This document shows, one piece after another, positions 14,641-22,800 of a stretch of DNA of 28,441 nucleotides. The stretch is taken from positions 1 to 28,441 of the forward strand of contig DASSZK010000102.1 of NCBI GenBank assembly GCA_035702845.1. Reading direction: 5' to 3'. A program made the position numbers and the translations under genes. The notes under the pieces were generated by a model. That model was given only the letters and a program-made list of their open reading frames with translations. It had not been told where the DNA came from and did not search any database. The number at the start of each line of letters is the position of its first letter. The first letter of the stretch is position 1. Origin of the DNA: JAJZMF01 sp035702845. Lineage in GTDB: Bacteria; Actinomycetota; Acidimicrobiia; Acidimicrobiales; Palsa-688.

Positions 14641-15234
14641 CTAGCCCGGAGGCTGCTCCGGGTCGTCGTCGTCTCGAGCGTTGGAGGTGGGACCGACATG
14701 CCGGGACGGCATTGGGGGCGCCGCACTATTTGAGCCGGATGCGGCTGCCAATTGTTTCAGCATTCCTTCGAGACGGTTCACGGCCTCGCCGAGGTCTTCG
14801 GCGGTGGCCATGCCTGCTAGGGCCAGGCGGACCGACGCCAGTTCCCGGGCAACGAACTCAGTGTCCGCTTGGGTCCTGGCAGCGACGGCACGGTCGCGCT
14901 CGATGTTTTCGCGGTCGCGCTCGTCTTGGCGGTTCTGGGCCAGCAGGATCAACGGCGCGGCATAGGCGGCCTGGGTCGAGAACATCAGGTTCAACAAGAT
15001 GAACGGGTATGGGTCCCAGTGGTAAATAAGTCCGACGCTGTTCAGTGTGATCCATATGGCCACGACAACCGTCTGTATGGCGAGGAAGCGCGCTGTGCCG
15101 AAATAGCGGGCCACCGCCTCGGAAAGCCGGCCAAAGGTGTCCGGGCTGTAGTGAGGGCCCAACCTCACGATGGCGCCGCGCGGGACGGTTACGTCGCCGC
15201 GCCGCGCCCGGTTCGGGGTCGGGAACAGCTTCAT
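14641..15234 (-). CDS. DUF1003 membrane protein
   Basis: A 197-residue protein of the DUF1003 family. It has two closely spaced membrane helices (about 48-66, ARFLAIQTVVVAIWITLN, and about 76-98, PFILLNLMFSTQAAYAAPLILL) joined by the characteristic WDPYPFILLNL loop, then QNRQDERDRENIERDR leading into a charged, probably coiled-coil C-terminal half ending in an acidic tail. The start overlaps the upstream stop as ATGA, so translation is coupled to the MgtE_N/CBS gene. DUF1003 proteins have no settled function. Pairing with an MgtE-N-type protein suggests a role in divalent-cation transport or its control. Confidence 0.88.
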   Translation of the reverse strand: MKLFPTPNRARRGDVTVPRGAIVRLGPHYSPDTFGRLSEAVARYFGTARFLAIQTVVVAIWITLNSVGLIYHWDPYPFILLNLMFSTQAAYAAPLILLAQNRQDERDRENIERDRAVAARTQADTEFVARELASVRLALAGMATAEDLGEAVNRLEGMLKQLAAASGSNSAAPPMPSRHVGPTSNARDDDDPEQPPG

Positions 15235-16424
15235 CGCCGGCGCCGTCTCCAGTCGACCGGAAGGACGCGGTCGAGAACGTCGTCGACGGTCACGGCTCCC
15301 ACCAGGCGACCGGCTTCATCGCAAACGGCGAGGGCAATGAGGTTGTAGGCGGCCAGGCGCTCTGCAACCTCGCGCTCTCCCATGTCCGGGAGCACGAAGT
15401 TACGGTGCTTCACGCAAGCCCCGATGGGTCTCGACGGCGGTTCTCGCAGAAGGCGCTGGAAACCAACTGTCCCCAAATAACGTCCGGTCGGTGTGGTGGT
15501 CGGGGGTTCGCAGACAAAAGCCTGAGCGGCGACAGTTGGGGGGAGGTCCCCGTCGCGTAGCCGGGCCAGTACTTCGGCCACGGCCACATCGGCAGCCACC
15601 ACTATGGGCTCGGGCGTCATGAGCCCGCCCGCCGTGGTCGCCCCGTAGCGCAGCAGGCGCTTGAGGGATGCCGCCTCCTCGGGGTCGAGCGCCTCGAGCA
15701 GCCCCGCCCGGCGTTCGGGTGGCATAGCCGCGAGGAGGTCGGCGGCGTCGTCAGGGGCCATTTCTTCGATGATGTCGGCGACCCGGCTGATGTCCATGTC
15801 CTGGAGCAGGCTCACCTGTTCGTCCTCGGGCAGCTCCTCCAAGAGGTCAGCCAGTTGCTCCTCGGGGATGGCCTGAGCGAGTAGAGCGCGGCGCAACGGC
15901 GGTAGCGCGTTGACGGCTGCAGCCAGGTCGGCGGGCTCCATATCCCGCAGTTCGGCGATCTGGGCGCCAACCGGCCCACTGTCGAACAGCGACCGCTCCT
16001 CGGTCCACGGCACCACCCGGCGCGTGCGCCGGTAAAGAGCACGTGTGGGGCCGAGGGCGACGCCCAGGATGTCCCAGTCACCCACGTTGTTGCGCGTCAT
16101 GGACACGTCCATCACGATCTCGTTACCCACGCGCCGGCCGAGCAAGGTGGATACCAGCAGCTCGCCGGGGCGGGTTTCGAAGTGGCGCAGGTCCACGGTG
16201 CCGCCGCTCAGCGACATACCACTTGGACCGATCGTGGCGATGCGGGCGGCGTTCACGAATATGCGCCGTCGCTGAACGTTGGCGACGAAGCCGAGCACCC
16301 GCGGGGGGCGGCCGCCGTAGGGCGGCGCCAGCACTACGTCTTCGACCCGGCCAATGGCCGCGCCCGTGTCGTCAGTGAGGGCCAGCCTCGAGAGGCGACC
16401 GGCAAAGACCTGTTCGGGGGCCAC
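15231..16424 (-). CDS. PRC-barrel / MgtE_N / CBS-domain protein without a channel
   Basis: A soluble 397-residue protein. An N-terminal PRC-barrel-like region (about 8-150; LALTDDTGAAIGRVEDVVL, VLGFVANVQRRRIFV) is followed by an MgtE N-domain superhelix (about 160-270) with repeated EELPEDEQ, EEMAPDDAADLLAAMP and EALDPEEAA units. A CBS pair (about 275-390) follows, with GLMTPEPIVV and VCDEAGRLVGAVTVDDVLDRV. In MgtE Mg2+ channels the N and CBS domains sense cytosolic Mg2+ and are followed by a five-helix pore. Here no pore follows; instead a DUF1003 membrane protein overlaps by 4 bp. It may be a separable gating or sensing subunit. The GTG start has TAACCT 6 nt upstream, suggesting a leaderless transcript. 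Confidence 0.85.
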   Translation of the reverse strand: MAPEQVFAGRLSRLALTDDTGAAIGRVEDVVLAPPYGGRPPRVLGFVANVQRRRIFVNAARIATIGPSGMSLSGGTVDLRHFETRPGELLVSTLLGRRVGNEIVMDVSMTRNNVGDWDILGVALGPTRALYRRTRRVVPWTEERSLFDSGPVGAQIAELRDMEPADLAAAVNALPPLRRALLAQAIPEEQLADLLEELPEDEQVSLLQDMDISRVADIIEEMAPDDAADLLAAMPPERRAGLLEALDPEEAASLKRLLRYGATTAGGLMTPEPIVVAADVAVAEVLARLRDGDLPPTVAAQAFVCEPPTTTPTGRYLGTVGFQRLLREPPSRPIGACVKHRNFVLPDMGEREVAERLAAYNLIALAVCDEAGRLVGAVTVDDVLDRVLPVDWRRRRR

Positions 16425-16430
16425 GGGCGC

Positions 16431-16436
16431 AGGTTA
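16431..16436 (-). promoter_or_regulatory. -10 box, probable leaderless promoter of the MgtE_N/CBS operon
   Basis: TAACCT on the minus strand ends 6 nt before the GTG at 16424, and no Shine-Dalgarno is seen between them. This is consistent with transcription starting at the start codon. Confidence 0.35.
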
Positions 16437-16520
16437 CCTTGCCGTGACGACAGACAAAGGAGGGCCATCAGGCCGGACATAGGAGGGCCGAAAGACCGAC
16501 CGACAACCGCCGCCCGGTGT

Positions 16521-17222
16521 TCAGCCGAAGGCTGGGAAGGCGCCTGCGCACCCCGCCAGCGCGGCGGCGTCCTCGGGGGTCAGCCGAAGGCGCCCGGTCC
16601 CCTTAAGCACGTATGTCTCCGGGCTCCAAAGGTTGGGTCGCTTGGCGCCGGTAAGCCTGTCCAGGGTCGCGCAGGCCAGCGAGAGGGCGCCCGGGGCCGG
16701 CGGGGGTAGGCCGGGGATCTGCGCCATGAGGTCCAAGTGGTGGACAGCGAACTCGACGGCCCACATGGCCGCCATGTCCTGCGCTTCCATCACGTGGCCT
16801 TGGAAACGGAAGCGTCCATGGGGGGCCCGCTCGACTGCCCTGGCAGCCGCCCCGACGCGGCTACGGAAGTAGCCGAGCAAGTGCTCGGCCCGGCTAAAGG
16901 CGCTCGTCATGGCCCAGTCCGTGCGCACGTCTTCGAACGTCGGGGCCGCTTTGGCAGGCCAGTCTCGCCAGTAGGTCACAAAATCGCGGTCTGGTTCCCC
17001 GTCGGTGGGTTCAGACCACCCGAGCACGAGCTCCTCGGCGCCGGCCCTTATGTGCACGAGCAGGTCTGCGACACTCCAGCCCGTGCAGTGAGTGGCCAAG
17101 ACGAGGTCGGCTGTCGTGAGCGAACCCGAGATCTGGCACAGCGCCTCCAACTCGGCGCTGCAAATGGAACGAGGATCGCCTACGTCCCCCATGCCCTGGT
17201 GCGCTCCGTTGACGGCGGCCAT
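16521..17222 (-). CDS. Mycothiol-dependent maleylpyruvate isomerase-family (DinB-like) protein
   Basis: A 233-residue protein with the MDMPI N-terminal four-helix bundle. Metal-ligand candidates are His in WSVADLLVHIRAG (about 57) and the AVEFAVHHLDLMAQ motif (about 155-168), with an acidic residue between. The C-terminal part has the usual small alpha/beta domain (NLWSPETYVLKGTGRLRL). Family members use mycothiol as a cofactor in isomerisation or thiol transfer, but most annotated members have unknown substrates. The gene starts 10 nt after the arylsulfotransferase stop on the same strand. TAGGCT (17230-17235), which overlaps that stop, could also drive a leaderless transcript. Alternative start: ATG at 17192. 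Confidence 0.8.
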   Translation of the reverse strand: MAAVNGAHQGMGDVGDPRSICSAELEALCQISGSLTTADLVLATHCTGWSVADLLVHIRAGAEELVLGWSEPTDGEPDRDFVTYWRDWPAKAAPTFEDVRTDWAMTSAFSRAEHLLGYFRSRVGAAARAVERAPHGRFRFQGHVMEAQDMAAMWAVEFAVHHLDLMAQIPGLPPPAPGALSLACATLDRLTGAKRPNLWSPETYVLKGTGRLRLTPEDAAALAGCAGAFPAFG

Positions 17223-17232
17223 GGGCGTGAGC

Positions 17233-18882
17233 CTATTGCGACGACCTCACGGCTGGCGAGCGTGCAAGCACTTGCCCGCTCGCGCCCACGGCCACAGCCT
17301 GATAAAAGGGGCCTGCGGAATTGACGGCAATTTCGGTTTCGAAGCCGGCACTTTCCTCCGCCCCGACGGGCCCGAGATGCCCCGGGTGCTCGCCTGCCAG
17401 CACCCTCCAGGTGCTCGTAGCCGTCGAGCCGTTCCAACTGGCGTAAACCACTACGCCGCCCGCCGGGTTGTCGCGTACTGCTATGGCCGGCGGTTCGCTG
17501 GGCGTGCCCTTCCAATCTGCGGTGTAAGCCCTGTAGGAGTGGTAGCCGAGAGGCATCACGCCGTCCAGCGTTAGGTGGCCCTGCGCGGAAAACTCAGAGA
17601 AATAGGGTTGGTTCCCCCACCCGACAAATGCTCTCCCATCTGCCAGTAGCTGTACGTTGCCCTGGTTGGCGGCCAAGAAGCCGGCGGGGTGCAACAGGGC
17701 GCGGCGCAGCGAGGCTCGGTGATTTGCGGGGTCGATATCGAGTACCAGGCCCCTGGACTGGTTTTCTTCGCTGGGGCTGGCGCCGTCGTCGAACACGGTC
17801 ATGGTGAATGCGGCCGAGGCGGTCACCGAGGCCGGTCCGGAGTTGCCGGCATGAGGTTCGGCGTCGTGTTGCCAGTAAAAGTGGGCGCCCTGACCCATGG
17901 CGAAGTCCGACTTCTTGCCGTTGAGCCGCCACATGACACGCCCTGTTGCCCGGTCGACCCTGTAGACGGCCCAGGTGTTCCGAGCCGAGATGAGCAGGTC
18001 CCCGTTCGGGAATTGTGCAATCGAGTTGATGTGGAAGTAGTCGTAGGCCCCCGTTTGCGGCACGCTCTGGTAGCTCTCGCCCAGGGGGACGTGATCGGCG
18101 CTCGACCAGTCAAAAAGGACCCGCCCCGTTGCCAAGTCGATCTCTTGGGCGTGGCCGACGAGCAATTTCCCCCCTTTTGGACCACCCACCGAGGACAGAT
18201 CCGCGGTTGTCTCCTCGTATGCCGTTATGAGGGCGGTGCCCGAGGTGGTGAGGCGCAGTTCGTGGAGATCGGCCTTCAGGCCGTCACCCGCGTTCACTCG
18301 CATCACTCGCTTGTACGAACCGTTGGCGATCTCGCCGGTGCCCTGGCCGTAACCGTCGACGACATCGCCTTGCCACCATGTGAGAGCTGGGGTGCCGCGG
18401 TACGCCTGGGGGCGGAAGTCGAACGGCGCGCTGTCGAGGGGCCGGAACCACACGAGCGAACCGGTGCGATCGATGACCATGAGCCCCGACTGGGGGTTGC
18501 CTGAGGAGATATACGTGCGCGCCGCAAGGAACACATAGCCGGGCGCAGTGGGGGCGCCAGGGAGGGAGGTGACGCGCACCCGAGGAGGGCGCAGGTCGGG
18601 ACGGCTGACGAAGCTGAGAGCCGTACCAGCGCCTACAGGCGATCCTGGGTTACGGGCCGTGTACCCGTTGAGGCCCGGGCCCGGCGAGGCCCCTCTGCCG
18701 GGCCACTGGTAACCCACTATGCCGCCGATGAGGCCTCCGGCGAGCAACGCTCCCGCGCTACCGCCTCCGGCGACCAGGACCTGACGCCGGGACCACTTCC
18801 CCGCGCGGGCACTTGTGCCGGTCCCGGCGGGCTGGTCCGGGTTCGCGTCGTCGCCCGAAGTGGTGCTCCGGCTGGGCTCCAT
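17233..18882 (-). CDS. Tat-exported arylsulfotransferase (ASST-type, Arylsulfotran_2-like)
   Basis: A 549-residue beta-propeller enzyme expected to transfer a sulfuryl group from an aryl sulfate donor to a phenolic acceptor without PAPS, outside the membrane. The N-terminus has a twin-arginine signal (KWSRRQVLVAGGG plus a Gly/Ala-rich hydrophobic core). Family landmarks are LVWFRPL, TWWQG, a LHE motif with H207, FHINS with H284 followed by ISARNTWAVYRVD and WRLNGKKSDF, WQHD with H339, and VGWGNQPYFSE. These three histidines are likely counterparts of the catalytic His residues of E. coli/UPEC AssT. The ATG at 18882 fits a leaderless promoter (TAGATT, 7-nt gap). It diverges from the sulfotransferase/MFS-ASST run and has a paralogous domain in that fusion. 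Confidence 0.85.
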   Translation of the reverse strand: MEPSRSTTSGDDANPDQPAGTGTSARAGKWSRRQVLVAGGGSAGALLAGGLIGGIVGYQWPGRGASPGPGLNGYTARNPGSPVGAGTALSFVSRPDLRPPRVRVTSLPGAPTAPGYVFLAARTYISSGNPQSGLMVIDRTGSLVWFRPLDSAPFDFRPQAYRGTPALTWWQGDVVDGYGQGTGEIANGSYKRVMRVNAGDGLKADLHELRLTTSGTALITAYEETTADLSSVGGPKGGKLLVGHAQEIDLATGRVLFDWSSADHVPLGESYQSVPQTGAYDYFHINSIAQFPNGDLLISARNTWAVYRVDRATGRVMWRLNGKKSDFAMGQGAHFYWQHDAEPHAGNSGPASVTASAAFTMTVFDDGASPSEENQSRGLVLDIDPANHRASLRRALLHPAGFLAANQGNVQLLADGRAFVGWGNQPYFSEFSAQGHLTLDGVMPLGYHSYRAYTADWKGTPSEPPAIAVRDNPAGGVVVYASWNGSTATSTWRVLAGEHPGHLGPVGAEESAGFETEIAVNSAGPFYQAVAVGASGQVLARSPAVRSSQ

Positions 18883-18889
18883 GGACAGC

Positions 18890-18895
18890 AATCTA
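18890..18895 (-). promoter_or_regulatory. -10 box of leaderless arylsulfotransferase promoter
   Basis: TAGATT on the minus strand, separated by exactly 7 nt from the ATG at 18882, with no Shine-Dalgarno. It decides the start in favour of 18882 over an in-frame codon at 18891, which lies inside this box. Confidence 0.55.
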
Positions 18896-18948
18896 CGGCG
18901 ACGTGATGCGTTTTTTCCGTGCGCGGTGTGAGCAGCCGCTGAGGAATG

Positions 18949-18984
18949 TGTAACGGGTCTGTGAGCTATGTAACACCTTTGTGA
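18949..18984. promoter_or_regulatory. Tandem TGTAAC-N5-TGTGA operator-like repeat
   Basis: TGTAACGGGTCTGTGA (18949-18964) and TGTAACACCTTTGTGA (18969-18984) match in 12 of 16 positions and are exactly 20 bp apart, two helical turns. They lie between the divergent arylsulfotransferase and sulfotransferase genes. Phased GTAAC direct repeats resemble sites of OmpR-type response regulators such as MtrA. The regulator identity is an inference. Confidence 0.5.
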
Positions 18985-19065
18985 TCCTTAGCGTTCACCA
19001 GGGATTTTTCTACTCGTCCCGTTGTACGGTACGGCAGTAGGTCTTTTAGCGCACAGGAGGGGATC

Positions 19066-19773
19066 ATGCTTAAGGTCATCGGAGCAGGGCTACCTAGGAC
19101 CGCCACCCTCACCCAGAAGGTGGCGTTGGAGATGCTCGGGTTCGCCCCGTGCTACCACATGGTGAACGTCCTGAGCGACCTTTCGAACGTCCCGCGCTGG
19201 GTGGAGGCCCTGGAAGGGCGCAGCGACTGGGAGGACATCTTCGGCCCGTTCGAAGCCACGGTCGACTGGCCGGGCGCCTTCTTTTACAAGGACTTGATGG
19301 AGGCGTACCCGGAGGCCAAGGTGCTTCTGAGCGTGCGCGACGGCGAGGCATGGGAGAAGAGCATGGGGTCTACCATCTGGGGCCTTTTCTACGGGGACAT
19401 GCTGATGCGCGACCTGTCGGATGCATGGGGGCACATCGACGGGCAGTGGGCCTCTTACATGTCCCTCATGAAGCGGATGTGGGAGAAAAGCGGCCTGATG
19501 GCAGGGGAGGAAGGGCCTGGTGATGGGTCGATGGCTCGTGCCATGCAGCGCTATAACGAAGAGGTACGCGAGACTGTCCCCGCCGGGCGCCTTTTGGTCT
19601 GGTCTCCGAAGGACGGTTGGGACCCGCTTTGCCGCTTCCTGGACGTCCCCGTCCCAGACAAGCCAGTTCCCCACGTGAACGACTCGCAGGCTTTTGGTGA
19701 GCGCATCATCGATGCGGCCCTTGGTGCCTTGAACGCATGGCATGGGCGCCAAAAGCAAGCCTTGAGTGCCTGA
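19066..19773 (+). CDS. PAPS-type sulfotransferase family protein (Sulfotransfer_4-like)
   Basis: A 235-residue cytosolic enzyme expected to transfer sulfate from PAPS to a hydroxyl. AGGAGGGG lies directly before the ATG. The N-terminal 5'-phosphosulfate loop is GAGLPRTATLT (family usually GxGRTGT), followed by LGFAPCYHMVNV, a signature of this family. FYKDLMEAYPEAKVLLSVRDGEAWEKSM holds the 3'-phosphate-binding Arg/Ser region, and LLVWSPKDGWDPLCRFLDVPVP is near the C-terminus. The Gly-to-Pro change in the loop is unusual and worth noting. It is the first gene of a plus-strand run whose next gene (27 bp on) is an MFS-arylsulfotransferase fusion. It could therefore make the sulfo-ester that the fusion exports or uses. 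Confidence 0.85.
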   Translation: MLKVIGAGLPRTATLTQKVALEMLGFAPCYHMVNVLSDLSNVPRWVEALEGRSDWEDIFGPFEATVDWPGAFFYKDLMEAYPEAKVLLSVRDGEAWEKSMGSTIWGLFYGDMLMRDLSDAWGHIDGQWASYMSLMKRMWEKSGLMAGEEGPGDGSMARAMQRYNEEVRETVPAGRLLVWSPKDGWDPLCRFLDVPVPDKPVPHVNDSQAFGERIIDAALGALNAWHGRQKQALSA

Positions 19774-19800
19774 ACACCCCGCTCCAGCGGGTGGGCGGGG

Positions 19801-22800
19801 GTGCCAATGGCGAGCGTGAAAGAGATCGGGACTGAAGCGCCGGTACCGGTGCCGGAGGGTTCCATGCCAGGGCCTTCGGCTCCAGACGGTGCCGGCAGGC
19901 CACGGCTGGGATGGATCCTCGCCGTGTGCTGCGTCGCTCAGTTCATGGTCATCCTGGACCTGTCGATAGTCAACGTCGCCCTGCCATCGATCCAGGTTTC
20001 CCTCGGTTTTTCGAGCACCGCCCTCCAGTGGGTAATAGATGCTTACGCCATAGTCTTTGCCGGGTTCTTGATGCTGGGGGGCCGCGCCGCAGACCATTTC
20101 GGTCAACGGCGGACGTTCGCCGTGGCGTTGGCACTCTTCTCTCTCACGTCTCTTTTGGGCGGCCTGTCGGTCAATAGCACGATGCTCATCCTGGCCCGTG
20201 CAGCCCAGGGCTTGAGTGGCGCGCTCATGGCTGCCACGTCGCTCGCCATCATCACCGCTTCGTTTGCGCCCGGCCCGGCCCGCCATCGTGCCGTGGGTCT
20301 TTGGGGGGCGATGAACGGAGCTGGGGGTGCGGTGGGCACCCTGGCTGGTGGCGTCCTCACCCAGGAGGTGGGTTGGCGCTGGATCCTGCTCATCAACCCG
20401 CCCATCGGCTTGGCCGCCGCCGCCATCGGGTGGTATGTGGTCATGGACCGCCGCCGAGCCGATGTTGCGCCCGCGTTCGACTTCGCCGGGGCATTGACGC
20501 TCACGGCTGGGCAGCTGGTACTGGTGTACGGGATCGTGCGAGGCGGGGAGGCAAGCTGGACTGCCCCCGGTGCAATTATCCCGATGGCCGTTGGCGCAGT
20601 ACTCCTGCTGGCCTTTGGCCTGGTCGAATCCCGCTTTGCCAAAGCACCGCTCGTGCCCTTGAAGTCCCTGACGCGCCCGCTAAAAATAGCGAACCTCATC
20701 GTCCTCCTCTTCAGCGCTTCGCTGTTCTCCATGTGGTACGTGAGCTCTCTGTACCTCCAGCAGGTCCTGGGGCTTTCGCCACTGGCAACGGGCCTCGCGT
20801 TCCTTCCGATGGCGCTTGCCATCTTCCTCACCGCTTCACAAGCGGGGCGCCTCGTCGGCCGGTTCGGCGTCAGGGCTGTGCTGGGCGGCGGGCTCGTCCT
20901 CATGACGACGGGCATGTTGCTCCTCGCCCGTATCGGCCCGAGCGGCAGCGCAATAGGCTTCGTCGTCCTTCCCGGAGTGCTTACGGCCGCGGGGATCGGG
21001 CTTTCGATCGTGCCGTCGACGATCTTCGCTACCCAGGGCGCAGGGGCCGCTCAAGCGGGGCTCGCCTCGGGATTGGTCAATACCTCACGCCAAGCCGGCG
21101 GCGGGTTGGGCCTTGCCATTTTCATTTCGGTGGCTACGCAGCACACGAGCGCAGCCGTAGGGCACAACGTTGCCGTCCCCTCTGCTCTCACCGATGGTTT
21201 TCGGATTGCTTACCTTCTCGGGGCCGCTTGCGTTGTCGGCGCCGCGGCGGTGACGTTCCTTATTGCCCGGCCGCCTGTGCCCGCAACCGCGCCCGGTGCC
21301 GGCAGACAGCCCTGGCAATTGGCGGCCGTCGTCGTTGGGGTCGTGGTGCTGTTCGCCGGTGCCGACTTCGGTTTTGCCGGCGCCCCCGGGGCGCCAATAG
21401 GGACGTACACCACGCGAGGGTCCTATAGCTACGTCTCCGCGCCGGGCCTGCACCCGCCCCGGATCGCCCCCGTTGCCAAGACTGTGACCTCGAAGTTGGC
21501 GCCGGGCTACATCATGGTCGCCAACTTCTACGACCTCACCACAAAACCGATGATGGGCCAAAGCGGGCCTCTGGTGCTGGACGACAACCTGCAGCCGGTG
21601 TGGTTCCGCCCGGTACCGGCGAACGTGGTTGCCTCCAACCTCGAGCGCCAGACCTACTTGGGCCATCCCGTGCTCACCTGGTGGCAAGGCGTCGTCTCTG
21701 ATACGGGTGAAACTGAAAGTGGCGAGGACGTCGTGGTGGACGAGCACTACCACACCGTTGCGACCCTAAAAGGCCAAGACGGCTGGGTGATAACGCTCCA
21801 CGAGATGTTGATCACCGGCCACGACGCCTGGGTCACGGCCAACCGCACGATCCCGATGGACATCTCGCGCTGGGGGGGCAGTTCGAGTGGGATACTCGAC
21901 GACAGTGCCGTACAGGAGTACGACCTACGGACTGGGAGGCTCCTGTACACCTGGGACGCCCTAAAGCACATCCCCCTGTCGACGTCACATGCTCAGCCTC
22001 CCGACAACGGGTTCCCTTGGGACGCGTACCACGTAAACTCGATCAGCTTGGCGCACAACGGCGACTTCCTCGTGTCCATGCGCAGCACTTGGGCGGCCTA
22101 CATGGTGGACGCCAGGACCGGTTCGGTTCTTTGGCAACTGGGCGGCAAGCACTCGACTTTCGCCCTCCCATCGGGCGGCCACTTCGAATGGCAGCATGAC
22201 GTCAAGTTGGTAGCGCCCAACGTCGTCTCGCTTTTCAATGACAACTGTTGCGAGATCACCGGCGCAGGGACCTACCTGGCGCCGGCGGGGCCCTCGGCCG
22301 GCTTGGAACTGCGCCTCAACCAGGCTTCGCACACTGCCTCCGTGTTGGGCAGCTACGAGTACGGGCCCCGTTATTCGGCCGCCTACATGGGTGACATGCA
22401 GCCTTTGGCCAACGGGAATGTCTTCGTGGGCTGGGGCTCGCAGCCCAACTTCACCGAGTACACCAAGGCTGGTAAAACCTTGCTAAATGCTGCGTTCCCT
22501 GGTCCCGACCTCAGTTACCGTGCTGTAGTGAGCCAGTGGGCCGGGATGCCGACGACTCTGCCGAGGACCGCCGTCCGCTCTTCGGGCACCGGAGCCGACG
22601 TGTACGTCAGCTGGAACGGGGCGACCAAGGTCGCACGCTGGCGGTTGCTGGTAGGCCTACATGGGCACATGACCCCTGTCGGAACAGTGGCGAAGACGGG
22701 TTTCGAAACCGCACTGCCTGTGCCTCACGGTTACCGTTCCTACGAAGTCCAAGCTCTCGATGCTTCAGGCAAGGTGCTCGCTACCTCCAAGCCCGCTGCC

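Noticed and set aside
17689..18504. 271-codon plus-strand frame opposite the Tat arylsulfotransferase
   Set aside because: Antisense shadow of a gene with clear motifs; no family resemblance.
19090..20286. 398-codon minus-strand frame across the sulfotransferase and MFS start
   Set aside because: It spans two recognisable plus-strand genes and their gap and has no motif of its own.
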